DNA of 17,179 nt from Prevotellaceae bacterium UBA711. GTDB taxonomy: Bacteria; Bacteroidota; Bacteroidia; Bacteroidales; Bacteroidaceae. Positions 7,716-15,367 of the stretch are shown here, piece after piece (the stretch's first letter is position 1; every line of letters begins with the position of its first letter). The stretch spans positions 1 through 17,179 of the forward strand of contig DBLZ01000052.1 in NCBI GenBank assembly GCA_002297545.1, in the 5' to 3' direction. The position numbers and the translations under genes were made by a program. The notes beneath the pieces are model-generated. The model made no database searches. It had not been told where the DNA came from and worked only from the letters and a program-made list of their open reading frames with translations.

Positions 7716-8543
7716 TTATGCCTGATGAATAGTAAGCTGCGGGAAGGGAAATTTGATGCCACGCTTATTGAACTCCTTGTAGATGGCCTCGTTGGTCTGG
7801 AAAAACACGTCCCAATAGTCCGCGCTGTTGACCCAGACGCGCACGGTCATGTTGACGCCGCTCGCAGCCAGTGCACCGAGGGCTACGAAAGGTGCGGGTG
7901 TACGTAGTATCCGTTCGTCGGCAGTCAGGAGTTCCAACAGGACCTGACGCACCTTGTCGGTATCTTCGCCGTATTCGATGGAGACAGAGAAGTCGACACG
8001 GCGCAGAGGCTCGCGGCTGAAGTTGGTGATGTTGCCGCTGGACAACGCACCGTTGGGCAGGAAGAGCTTCTTGTTGTCGGGAGTGGTGAGGATGGTGTGG
8101 AATATCTGTATCTCGGACACAGTACCGCCCACGCCTTGAGCCTCGATGTAGTCGCCCACCTTGAAGGGACGGAAGAGCAAGATCACGATGCCTCCGGCCA
8201 GGTTCTGCAGATTGCCGGAGAGTGCCATGCCCACAGCCACACCGGCCGATGCCAACAGGGCGGCAAAGCTTGTAGTGTTGACGCCGAGTGCGCCTACCAC
8301 GCTGATGACCAGCAGTGTCAACAACACTATGTTCACCAGACTGGTAAGGAAGGTCTGTATGGTGGGATCTACCTTGCGACGCTCCATCATGCTGCCCAGC
8401 ATGCGGTTGATGAGCGAAATAAGCGCCTTGCCGACAAAGTAGATGATGGCGGCAATGATGATACTCTTGCCTGCCTCTATGCCCAGGTCGATGCCCTTGC
8501 TTATGAGCTCCTGGACGTACTCGCTGTTTTGTAGTTCTGTCAT
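7716..8543 (-). CDS. mscS: Small-conductance mechanosensitive channel, MscS family
   Basis: This 275-residue protein is about the size of E. coli MscS (286 residues). It has three membrane helices, at about residues 25-48, 62-86 and 92-125. The third is the pore helix, with the alternating alanine and glycine pattern ASAGVAVGMALSGNLQNLAG at 98-117. The conserved beta domain follows (FRPFKVGDYIEAQG at 124-137, then FLPNGALSSGNITNFS at 161-176), and then the cytoplasmic alpha-beta domain that forms the vestibule. MscS channels open under membrane tension and release solutes after osmotic downshock. It heads the minus-strand run with two GT4 genes, an unusual placing that may simply reflect shared transcription. 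Its leader, 8544-8641, carries the third 9-bp repeat array. I saw no convincing promoter. Confidence 0.94.
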   Translation of the reverse strand: MTELQNSEYVQELISKGIDLGIEAGKSIIIAAIIYFVGKALISLINRMLGSMMERRKVDPTIQTFLTSLVNIVLLTLLVISVVGALGVNTTSFAALLASAGVAVGMALSGNLQNLAGGIVILLFRPFKVGDYIEAQGVGGTVSEIQIFHTILTTPDNKKLFLPNGALSSGNITNFSREPLRRVDFSVSIEYGEDTDKVRQVLLELLTADERILRTPAPFVALGALAASGVNMTVRVWVNSADYWDVFFQTNEAIYKEFNKRGIKFPFPQLTIHQA

Positions 8544-8596
8544 GTTCTTATCTGTATTCTTATTGTTGCACTACAGGGGCGGGGGTCATTCGACCT

Positions 8597-8641
8597 GTCC
8601 GAATGGTCTGCCCCGTCAGACCGGTCCGACCCGTCTGTCCC
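8597..8641 (+). repeat. 9-bp GTCNGAC-type repeat, five units (locus 3)
   Basis: Five contiguous 9-bp units: GTCCGAATG, GTCTGCCCC, GTCAGACCG, GTCCGACCC, GTCTGTCCC. They are less regular than at the other loci, but the GTC phase is strict. The array begins 53 bp upstream of the MscS start codon, so it would lie in the 5' leader or promoter region of the minus-strand operon. Units 3 and 4 together form a near-perfect palindrome centred on CCGG. A G-rich stretch (GGGGCGGGGG) is at 8576-8585, between the array and the gene. Confidence 0.8.
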
Positions 8642-8713
8642 CTCTAATATCTATTACGTGTTACACCTTGTATATATTATGCACGTGCACGATAATTCAA
8701 CAATACACGTGCG

Positions 8714-8761
8714 AAAAACCGCCAGACACCTCTCCGCCTGCAGGACGAAGAGGTGTCTGGC
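8714..8761 (-). terminator. Intrinsic terminator of the pyruvate:ferredoxin oxidoreductase gene
   Basis: Perfect 13-bp arms lie at 8721-8733 and 8749-8761 with a 15-base loop. On the minus strand the stem is followed by GG and then five T (8718-8714). It starts 35 bp after the stop codon of the minus-strand gene at 8797. The direction of the T run shows that it serves that gene and insulates the MscS operon from read-through. Confidence 0.88.
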
Positions 8762-8796
8762 TGATGTTTCAAGTATCTGTTGTACCGCGGAATACC

Positions 8797-11700
8797 TTAC
8801 AGAGACCAGTCCTCCTGGGTCTTGCGGATGTATGTCTTGTAGCGGCGCTTGGCAGCCTCCTTACATGCATCGTACAGTTCCTGTGCCTCCTGGGGAGCGG
8901 CCTTCTTCAGTGAGAGGAAGCGTACCTCGCCCTCGAGGAATGCCTGGAACTTGTCCCAATCGGGCTCCTTGCTGTCCAGCTGGAAGGGGTTCTTGCCTTC
9001 CTCGGCCAGGGCAGGATTGTAGCGCCACAGGTGCCAATAGCCGCACTCTACGGCCTTGGCCTCCTCGGCCTGGCTCTTGCCCATGCCGCCCTTGGCCTTC
9101 AGACCGTGATTGATACAGGGGGCGTATGCTATTACCAGTGAGGGACCGTGCCATGCCTCGGCCTCGCGGAAGGCCTTGAGACACTGTGACTGGTCGGCGC
9201 CCATGGCCACCTGTGCCACGTAGACATTGCCGTAGGTGGCCTGCATCAGGCCCAGGTCCTTCTTGCCCACACGCTTACCGTTGGCAGCGAACTGTGCAAT
9301 GGCACCGATGGGGGTAGCCTTGGAAGCCTGGCCGCCTGTGTTGGAGTAAACCTCGGTATCGATGACGAAGATATTGACGTCCTCGCCTGAGCCGATGACA
9401 TGGTCCAGACCACCGTAACCTATATCGTAGGAAGCACCGTCGCCACCCACAAGCCACTGGCTACGCTTAACCAGATAGTGATCGAGTTCCTTCAGTTGTG
9501 CGCATACGGGGCAACCGGCCTCGGCACCTGCGGCAATCAGGGGCTTCAGTGCTGCAGCGGCAGCCTTGGAAGCGTCGGCATCGTTTTGGCCGGCAATCCA
9601 CTGCTCGGCAGCTGCCTTGAAGTCCGCGGGAGTATGCTCCGAGGCAATGGCCTCGTTGAGGAGCGCATTGATGCGTGCCTTCATCTTCTTGGTGGCCAAC
9701 ACCATGCCCAGGCCGAACTCGCAGAAGTCCTCGAACAGAGAGTTGGCCCATGCGGGACCCTGGCCCTCGGCGTTCTTGGTATAGGGAGTAGAGGGGATGG
9801 AACCTGAGTAGATGGATGAACAGCCGGTGGCGTTGGCAACCATCTGACGGTCACCGAAGAGCTGGCTGATAAGCTTGACATAGGGTGTCTCGCCACAACC
9901 GGCACATGCGCCGCTGAACTCGAAGAGAGGACGGGCGAACTGGCTGTTCTTGGGGCTTTGCTTGATGTCTACCAGGTTCTGCTTGCTGCTGACCTTCTGC
10001 ATGAAGTACTTCCAGTCTGCGGCGTTCTTCTGTGCCTCGGCGGAAGAGTCGTCATAGGGAGTCATCTTCAATGCAGGACCTAATTTGGGATTACCGGGAC
10101 AGATGTCGGCACAGTTGCCGCATCCAAGGCAGTCCTTGTCGTCAACAGCGATGACAAAGTGCATGCCCTTCATGGTAGCAGGAGCCTTCATCTCCAGGCT
10201 GACGCCATCGTAGCCGGCCAACTCCTCGTCGTTCATGACAATAGGACGGATGGCAGCGTGGGGGCAGACGAATGCACACTTGTTACACTGGATACAGTTT
10301 TCACTATTCCATACAGGCACAAAGCCGGCGACACCGCGCTTCTCGTAAGCGGCAGTGCCCTGCTCCCATGCACCGTCCTCGATACCCTTGTAAGCACTGA
10401 CGGGCAACAGATCGCCGTTCTGTGCGTTGATGGGACGGACGAGGTTGGAGACGAACTCGGGTTCGTCGTACTTGACAGCTTCATCGGCGGGCAGATTGAC
10501 CCATGCTGGATCTACCGGCAGAACCTTGTACTCGCCACCGCGATCCACGGCTGCATAGTTCATGTTCACCACGTCCTCGCCCTTCTTGCCATATGACTTG
10601 ACGATGGCCTTCTTCATCTGCTCCACGGCAAGCTCCACGGGGATAACCTCGGTGATGCGGAAGAAAGCGGACTGCAGGATGGTGTTGGTGCGGTTGCCCA
10701 AACCTATCTCCTGTGCTATCTTGGTAGCGTTGATATAGTAGACTGTGATGTTCTTCTCGGCGAAGTACTTCTTGACGTTGTTGGGAATGAAGTTCACCAG
10801 TTCCTCGCCCTCGAAGATGGTGTTCAGCAGGAAGCTACCACCGGGACGCAAACCACGGGTGACGTCATACATGCGCAGGTAGGCCTGAACATGGCATGCC
10901 ACGAAGTTCGGGGTCTTGATCTGATAGGTGCTGCGTATGGGAGTGTCGCCGAAGCGCAGGTGAGAACAGGTGAAGCCACCGCTCTTCTTGGAGTCGTAGG
11001 AGAAGTATGCTTGGCAATACTTGTCGGTATTGTCACCGATAATCTTGACAGAGTTCTTGTTGGCACCCACGGTACCGTCGGCACCCAGGCCGAAGAACTT
11101 GGCCTCAAAGATACCTTCGCCGCCCAATGCCAACTCTTCCTTCTGGGGCAGAGAGGTGAAGGTGACATCGTCAACGATACCGATAGTGAAGTGGTTCTTG
11201 GGCTGCGGCAACTCAAGGTTCTCAAAAACGCCCAGTATCATTGTCGGAGTGACGTCGGCACTGCCCAGGCCATAGCGGCCGCCTACGATGAGCGGAGCGT
11301 TCTCCACGCCATAGAAAGCGTCCTTGACGTCCAGCAACAGAGGTTCGCCATTGCTGCCGGGTTCCTTGGTGCGATCCAACACTGCTATGCGCTTGCAACT
11401 GGCAGGCACAGCCTTCAACAGGTGCTTCACGGAGAAGGGACGATAGAGATGTACGCTGACCATGCCATACTTCTTGCCTTGGGCATTGGCGTGATCAATG
11501 GCCTCGCGTGCGGCCTCGGTGGCTGAGCCCATAAGGATGATGACGTTCTCGGCGTCCTCGGCACCGTAGTATGAGAAAAGCTCATACTTGCGACCGGTAC
11601 GCTCGCTGATGGCAGCCATATACTTCTCCACGATGGCGGGTACGGCGTCATAATAGCGGTTGCAACTCTCGCGGTGTGCGAAGAAGGTCTCCGGGTTCTC

Positions 11701-12363
11701 TGCCATGCCCTTTGCCACGGGATGCTCGGGAGTGAGGGCTCGTGAACGGAACTCACTGACAGCCTTCATGTCCACAAGGTCGCGTACGTCGTCCTCCTCG
11801 ATCAGCTCAACCTTCTGGTACTCGTGTGAAGTGCGAAAACCGTCGAAGAAGTTGATGAAAGGTACGCGCGCCTCTATGGAGGCCAGGTGTGCCACGGCGC
11901 TCAGGTCCATGACTTCCTGTACACTGCCCTCGGCCAACATGGCAAAACCAGTCTGACGACAGGCCATCACGTCGCTGTGGTCACCAAAGATACACAGAGA
12001 ATGGGTGGCGACGGTACGTGCGCTGACGTGGAACACGCAGGGCAACAGTTCGCCGGCAATCTTGTACATATTGGGGATCATGAGCAACAGGCCCTGACTG
12101 GCAGTGAATGTAGATGTCAGAGCACCGGCCTGCAGTGAGCCGTGAACGGCACCGGCGGCACCGGCCTCGGATTGCATTTCCTGTACCAACACGGTGTCAC
12201 CGAAAAGGTTCTTACGTCCCTGTGCGGCCCACTCGTCCACGTGTTCCGCCATGGGAGATGACGGAGTGATGGGATAGATGGCGGCTACCTCGCTGAACAT
12301 GTAGGCTACGTGTCCTGCACAGGTATTACCGTCCCATGTCACAAATTTCTTTTCTTTTGCCAT
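8797..12363 (-). CDS. nifJ: Pyruvate:ferredoxin (flavodoxin) oxidoreductase
   Basis: This single-chain enzyme of 1188 residues converts pyruvate and CoA to acetyl-CoA and CO2 while reducing ferredoxin, the central step of anaerobic fermentation. It has the full domain set. The N-terminal pyrimidine-binding region has YPITPSSPMAEHVDEWA from residue 30. Next comes domain II, then the gamma domain with GLGADGTVGANK (425-436). Two 4Fe-4S clusters follow, with cysteines 690, 693, 696, 700 and 745, 748, 751, 755. The C-terminal thiamine diphosphate domain has GDGASYDIGYGGLDHV (974-989) and SNTGGQASKATP. The proximal cluster cysteines are at 820, 823, 848 and 1083, closely matching the spacing in the Desulfovibrio enzyme. 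I choose the ATG at 12363 (MAKEKKFVTWDGN); an upstream in-frame ATG at 12411 would add 16 residues not expected of the family. It stands alone, with its own terminator. Confidence 0.98.
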   Translation of the reverse strand: MAKEKKFVTWDGNTCAGHVAYMFSEVAAIYPITPSSPMAEHVDEWAAQGRKNLFGDTVLVQEMQSEAGAAGAVHGSLQAGALTSTFTASQGLLLMIPNMYKIAGELLPCVFHVSARTVATHSLCIFGDHSDVMACRQTGFAMLAEGSVQEVMDLSAVAHLASIEARVPFINFFDGFRTSHEYQKVELIEEDDVRDLVDMKAVSEFRSRALTPEHPVAKGMAENPETFFAHRESCNRYYDAVPAIVEKYMAAISERTGRKYELFSYYGAEDAENVIILMGSATEAAREAIDHANAQGKKYGMVSVHLYRPFSVKHLLKAVPASCKRIAVLDRTKEPGSNGEPLLLDVKDAFYGVENAPLIVGGRYGLGSADVTPTMILGVFENLELPQPKNHFTIGIVDDVTFTSLPQKEELALGGEGIFEAKFFGLGADGTVGANKNSVKIIGDNTDKYCQAYFSYDSKKSGGFTCSHLRFGDTPIRSTYQIKTPNFVACHVQAYLRMYDVTRGLRPGGSFLLNTIFEGEELVNFIPNNVKKYFAEKNITVYYINATKIAQEIGLGNRTNTILQSAFFRITEVIPVELAVEQMKKAIVKSYGKKGEDVVNMNYAAVDRGGEYKVLPVDPAWVNLPADEAVKYDEPEFVSNLVRPINAQNGDLLPVSAYKGIEDGAWEQGTAAYEKRGVAGFVPVWNSENCIQCNKCAFVCPHAAIRPIVMNDEELAGYDGVSLEMKAPATMKGMHFVIAVDDKDCLGCGNCADICPGNPKLGPALKMTPYDDSSAEAQKNAADWKYFMQKVSSKQNLVDIKQSPKNSQFARPLFEFSGACAGCGETPYVKLISQLFGDRQMVANATGCSSIYSGSIPSTPYTKNAEGQGPAWANSLFEDFCEFGLGMVLATKKMKARINALLNEAIASEHTPADFKAAAEQWIAGQNDADASKAAAAALKPLIAAGAEAGCPVCAQLKELDHYLVKRSQWLVGGDGASYDIGYGGLDHVIGSGEDVNIFVIDTEVYSNTGGQASKATPIGAIAQFAANGKRVGKKDLGLMQATYGNVYVAQVAMGADQSQCLKAFREAEAWHGPSLVIAYAPCINHGLKAKGGMGKSQAEEAKAVECGYWHLWRYNPALAEEGKNPFQLDSKEPDWDKFQAFLEGEVRFLSLKKAAPQEAQELYDACKEAAKRRYKTYIRKTQEDWSL

Positions 12364-12550
12364 TGTGTTATTGTTTATTGTGGGACGCATCCCCTTGTCT
12401 GCCTGCGCCATAAAGACCGCACACCATAACGTGTGCCTCGAGTCATGAGGAAAACGTCCGAAGAGGTTAATATGTTGCTATGTCTATTCTCTCTATGTTA
12501 TATATAAATAAGGTATGGCCAAGCGCATCCGGCACAGGCCATGCCAATCG
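12364..12550. other. Intergenic leader region of the oxidoreductase gene
   Basis: This 187-bp gap between two minus-strand genes must hold the oxidoreductase promoter unless there is read-through. The 20 bases before the ATG are A-rich on the coding strand, as is usual for Bacteroidetes. An AT-rich patch (12496-12513) could be a promoter core, but no good TAnnTTTG element was found. A small hairpin with 6-bp arms GCACAC and GTGTGC is at 12419-12436; it lacks a T run, so I do not call it a terminator. Confidence 0.5.
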
Positions 12551-13732
12551 TCAATACAGCAGACCAAACATCCATAACGGTATTTCCTGACCATTGCCCT
12601 CACACTTGCCGGTGCTGACGTATATGACGTCTGTAGCCTTGCGCTTTGGCACCTCGTCCAAAATGCGGAAGCGTTGCTTGTCGTTCAGTATGAAGTTGCA
12701 GGAGCGGTCTCCCATCTTCACCTTGTGCTTGCCCCAGACAGCGTTCTGGAAATACGTTTCCATCATGTCCTGTCGATCCACATGTCCGGGGGTCATGACA
12801 TGCATGAGGTTGGTGTTGTTCATAAGCAGACGCACGGGTTTCTTCGGAAAGTCCTCGCCCTTGCGATATATGGCGTTCAGCAGACGAGCATCGTTAAGGA
12901 ATTTGATGTAGTTCATTATCGTGGTGCGCGACGTCTGCACATCCACAGCCAACTGACTCACGTTGGGTGCCCCGGTGCTCCCTGTAGCCAGGAGGTAGAA
13001 AAGCTTCTTGATACGGTGCAGATTCTTCTGCTCCATCTGGTGTATCAGCAGGATATCCACCTCTATCATCATGTTCATCGTCTTAAGGAGGTTCTCGCTG
13101 AAGTTCCGTTTCTCCAGGAAGAAAGGATAGTATCCATGGTGGAGATAAGGCTCGAAGTAGTCAAGGGGATTGCACCTGGACTGCACTTCCCGGGCAATAT
13201 GCTCGTGGCGATTCTCCAGCTCTCTCAAGGTAACCGGCTTGAAGTCCGTGCCGGCCTTCAGGTTGAGGAACTCGCGAAATGAGAAACCGCGCAGGCTGTA
13301 ACTATGGCAAATGCCGTTGAGCATCGGGTTCTCATCCTTCAGTCTCATCACCGTGCTGCCGGTGAAGACAATGCGTAGCATCGGGAACTTTTCGTAGCAC
13401 TCATGCAGATTTTGGCTCCAGTTGGGCAGTTTGAATATCTGGTCTATCAACAGCACCTGACCTCCTTGCTTGTAAAACTCTCCGGCAAACTTCACCATGC
13501 TATACGTCTGAAAGAAGAAGCTGTTCATATTCACGTACAGACATCTCCTGTCGTTTGGCATGAAGTTCTCCTGGGCGTACTGTAGCAAGAAGGTTGTCTT
13601 TCCCACACCGCGACTGCCCTTGATTCCTATAAGGCGGTCACGCCAGTTAATTTCGTCCATCAATGAACGACGGACAGGCGAACCCAAATGTTCCACCAGA
13701 TACCTATGCGTCCTATAGAGAGTCTCCAACAT
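12551..13732 (-). CDS. AAA-family ATPase with DUF4143-like C-terminal region
   Basis: This 393-residue protein belongs to the AAA_14/DUF4143 type, very common in Bacteroidales and of uncertain function. The Walker A motif GSRGVGKT is at residues 39-46. The Walker B strand VLLIDQI is at 93-99, with glutamine where the family normally has the catalytic glutamate. A sensor-like FTGST follows at 123-127. The segment from about 257 to 285 (NVSQLAVDVQTSRTTIMNYI and onward) is a winged-helix-like region, and the protein ends with the typical IPLWMFGLLY. I place the start at 13732: a very good promoter has its -7 element at 13757-13764, and the in-frame ATG at 13786 overlaps the -33 element, so it would not be in the transcript. 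There is no obvious operon partner. Confidence 0.85.
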   Translation of the reverse strand: MLETLYRTHRYLVEHLGSPVRRSLMDEINWRDRLIGIKGSRGVGKTTFLLQYAQENFMPNDRRCLYVNMNSFFFQTYSMVKFAGEFYKQGGQVLLIDQIFKLPNWSQNLHECYEKFPMLRIVFTGSTVMRLKDENPMLNGICHSYSLRGFSFREFLNLKAGTDFKPVTLRELENRHEHIAREVQSRCNPLDYFEPYLHHGYYPFFLEKRNFSENLLKTMNMMIEVDILLIHQMEQKNLHRIKKLFYLLATGSTGAPNVSQLAVDVQTSRTTIMNYIKFLNDARLLNAIYRKGEDFPKKPVRLLMNNTNLMHVMTPGHVDRQDMMETYFQNAVWGKHKVKMGDRSCNFILNDKQRFRILDEVPKRKATDVIYVSTGKCEGNGQEIPLWMFGLLY

Positions 13733-13756
13733 ACCTATATTTGTCCTTAGTGTGCA

Positions 13757-13787
13757 CAAAGTTACGTTTTTTCTACGACTTTGCAAA
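13757..13787 (-). promoter_or_regulatory. Bacteroidetes sigma promoter of the AAA ATPase gene
   Basis: On the minus strand TTTG (13787-13784) is followed after 19 bp by TAACTTTG (13764-13757), matching the Bacteroides -33 and -7 consensus (TTTG and TAnnTTTG) and its spacing. Transcription would start near 13750, leaving a leader of roughly 18 bases before the ATG at 13732. Confidence 0.75.
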
Positions 13788-13790
13788 GTC
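13777..13790. promoter_or_regulatory. 14-bp perfect palindrome over the -33 element, possible operator
   Basis: The sequence GACTTTGCAAAGTC is a perfect 14-bp palindrome and contains the TTTG -33 element of the ATPase promoter. Its placement suits a repressor site, but no regulator gene is nearby and the function is inferred. Confidence 0.45.
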
Positions 13791-13829
13791 TACGTTACAA
13801 AAACTACGCATCCATGGAATAATTTTCCA

Positions 13830-15146
13830 CTACTTCTCGGTAGACAACACCATATCCACGAGGTTAAAACGGACTTTGCGAAACAACATCATGCTCTTCA
13901 AGCCGAGGCTGTTGTTGGAGTTGACATCACCGTCACACTCTCCGGCATGCACCATAATGGATGGCACCTTCACGGAGGTACCGCCTATGGACAATTCAGA
14001 ATCAAGCAACTCATAGCACAATGTCTGGCTAACGCCACCTATCCCGGCACTACTAATCGTATCCTTTCGGCAATTAAAGGTAATATACTCCTTGTTACTG
14101 TCATAAAAATGTCTGTTGAGCAAGCCATACCCGGCAGCACCGGAGTCCAGCACCATCAACATGGGATACCCCATGACCTCAGCCTTGCCCAGGAAATGCA
14201 TGTTCGGAGCAAAACACATATTAGGTTTGGAGTCGGTATGTCTAACGGCATTTCCGCATACTTGAATCTCTTTGGCCTCAAAATCAAGTGTCACATCCTT
14301 CAGTTGCAATATCAATTCGCTCCCTACAATCAATTGAAAAGCCCAACTGTATTTGTCAGCCTTTTCGTTATGAGTTCTGGCATCAATGACATAGAAAGGG
14401 ACATCCCTGACCATTATGTTACCAAGCACCAGTTCTCGAGCAATGGCATATTTGCCAGTCACTTCCCCAAATCCCCTTGCCGTGACATTTGCATCCAGGA
14501 ATTCCAAACCATAGGCCTTGGCCAACGAGTCGGTTATGATATTGACAGTTGCTCCTGTGTCGAACGTAATTCGAGCCGGTTTCCCATTGACTTTAGATTG
14601 CATTATTTGCATGAGGTATGGCTGGTATTTAGTATTGCCAACCTGTACCGTATCGAATGGTATAACACCCTTGTCTCCGGCAACGGATACACGGTAAGGC
14701 GAGTATTCGCTCAAGGCCTTGTATCGTCCGGCCATCTCAGCATACGAAGAAAGGCTGGCAGAATCCGTCATTTGATATGCCGTGGCCAAGACAGCCGAAA
14801 GAATCTTATAGGCTTCCTCGTTCCTGCCAACCCGACTCAAGTCCATGGAATACATCACCGAACATGAAATCAGCAGATTCAGGTCAAGGTTTCCATAGTA
14901 ATCCTTGATGAGTTCCTCAAAAGCCGGGATAGAAAACTCCGGACGATTGAACCTATTGCCAATCACGCCCCTGGAAAGCACTTCAAGGAACGGATTTATC
15001 GAATCCTTCGGCACACTATGATACGTATCGTACAAGCCAAAAAAGTCAGACGCATTCATTGCCGCGCCTATGCGCTCATCTATTGTTTGCGCCTTGATGA
15101 CCATGCCTAACAGTAGCATTATGCTTACGGCCGCAATTCTTCTCAT
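13830..15146 (-). CDS. Secreted two-lobed retropepsin-like aspartic protease
   Basis: This 438-residue protein starts with a clear signal peptide (MRRIAAVSIMLLLGMVIKAQ, likely cleaved after Gln20 or nearby), so it acts in the periplasm, at the surface or outside. A helical region (about 25-150) comes first. Then two aspartic-protease lobes follow. The first has DTGA at 196-199 and the family's later strand IVGSELILQL near 273-282. The second has DSGA at 334-337 and a matching late segment (SLGLKSMMLFRKVRFNLV) near 413-430. Two catalytic aspartates in one chain mean that it could work as a monomer, as in pepsin, instead of as a retropepsin dimer. No PDZ domain is visible. The gene is clearly AT-richer than its neighbours. 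The substrate is unknown. It is transcribed separately from the ATPase gene 97 bp downstream. Confidence 0.85.
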   Translation of the reverse strand: MRRIAAVSIMLLLGMVIKAQTIDERIGAAMNASDFFGLYDTYHSVPKDSINPFLEVLSRGVIGNRFNRPEFSIPAFEELIKDYYGNLDLNLLISCSVMYSMDLSRVGRNEEAYKILSAVLATAYQMTDSASLSSYAEMAGRYKALSEYSPYRVSVAGDKGVIPFDTVQVGNTKYQPYLMQIMQSKVNGKPARITFDTGATVNIITDSLAKAYGLEFLDANVTARGFGEVTGKYAIARELVLGNIMVRDVPFYVIDARTHNEKADKYSWAFQLIVGSELILQLKDVTLDFEAKEIQVCGNAVRHTDSKPNMCFAPNMHFLGKAEVMGYPMLMVLDSGAAGYGLLNRHFYDSNKEYITFNCRKDTISSAGIGGVSQTLCYELLDSELSIGGTSVKVPSIMVHAGECDGDVNSNNSLGLKSMMLFRKVRFNLVDMVLSTEK

Positions 15147-15192
15147 AACACAAAATCTATTCTACAACCACAATACATTCCCATTACGACCA

Positions 15193-15227
15193 CAAAGATA
15201 CAACTTATCACGCCATATCCACCCAAA
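15193..15227 (-). promoter_or_regulatory. Possible Bacteroidetes promoter of the aspartic protease gene
   Basis: On the minus strand TATCTTTG (15200-15193) fits the -7 consensus TAnnTTTG exactly. The nearest TTTG upstream (15227-15224) is 23 bp away, a little more than the usual 19-21. The implied transcript start is near 15187, about 40 bases before the ATG at 15146. Confidence 0.5.
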
Positions 15228-15285
15228 AGCACAAACAAATTACAGTATTACTTCGCACACATCAGTAGGATATAGCCATTTATGA

Positions 15286-15320
15286 CAATCCCGCAGATAC
15301 ACGTGGCATCTGCGGGATTG
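15286..15320 (-). terminator. Perfect hairpin downstream of the sialidase gene
   Basis: Perfect 13-bp arms at 15286-15298 and 15308-15320 enclose a 9-base loop. It lies 48 bp past the sialidase stop codon on the minus strand, where a terminator is expected. No T run follows on either strand, so it may stabilise the 3' end instead of terminating transcription by itself. The rest of the 221-bp gap (15147-15367) holds the protease promoter and otherwise AT-rich sequence. Confidence 0.5.
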
Positions 15321-15367
15321 CTGCTATTAGAGAAACTGAATGTCAGTGTGCTTAGAAGGGCGGCTTA

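Noticed and set aside
12364..12411. An upstream start for the oxidoreductase at 12411
   Set aside because: It would add 16 residues with no likeness to the family, whereas the ATG at 12363 gives the expected N terminus and an A-rich leader.
12419..12436. Terminator after the ATPase gene
   Set aside because: The arms are only 6 bp and no T run follows; it lies more than 110 bp past the stop codon.
13733..13786. An upstream start for the ATPase at 13786
   Set aside because: This ATG overlaps the -33 element of a strong promoter and lies upstream of the expected transcript start.
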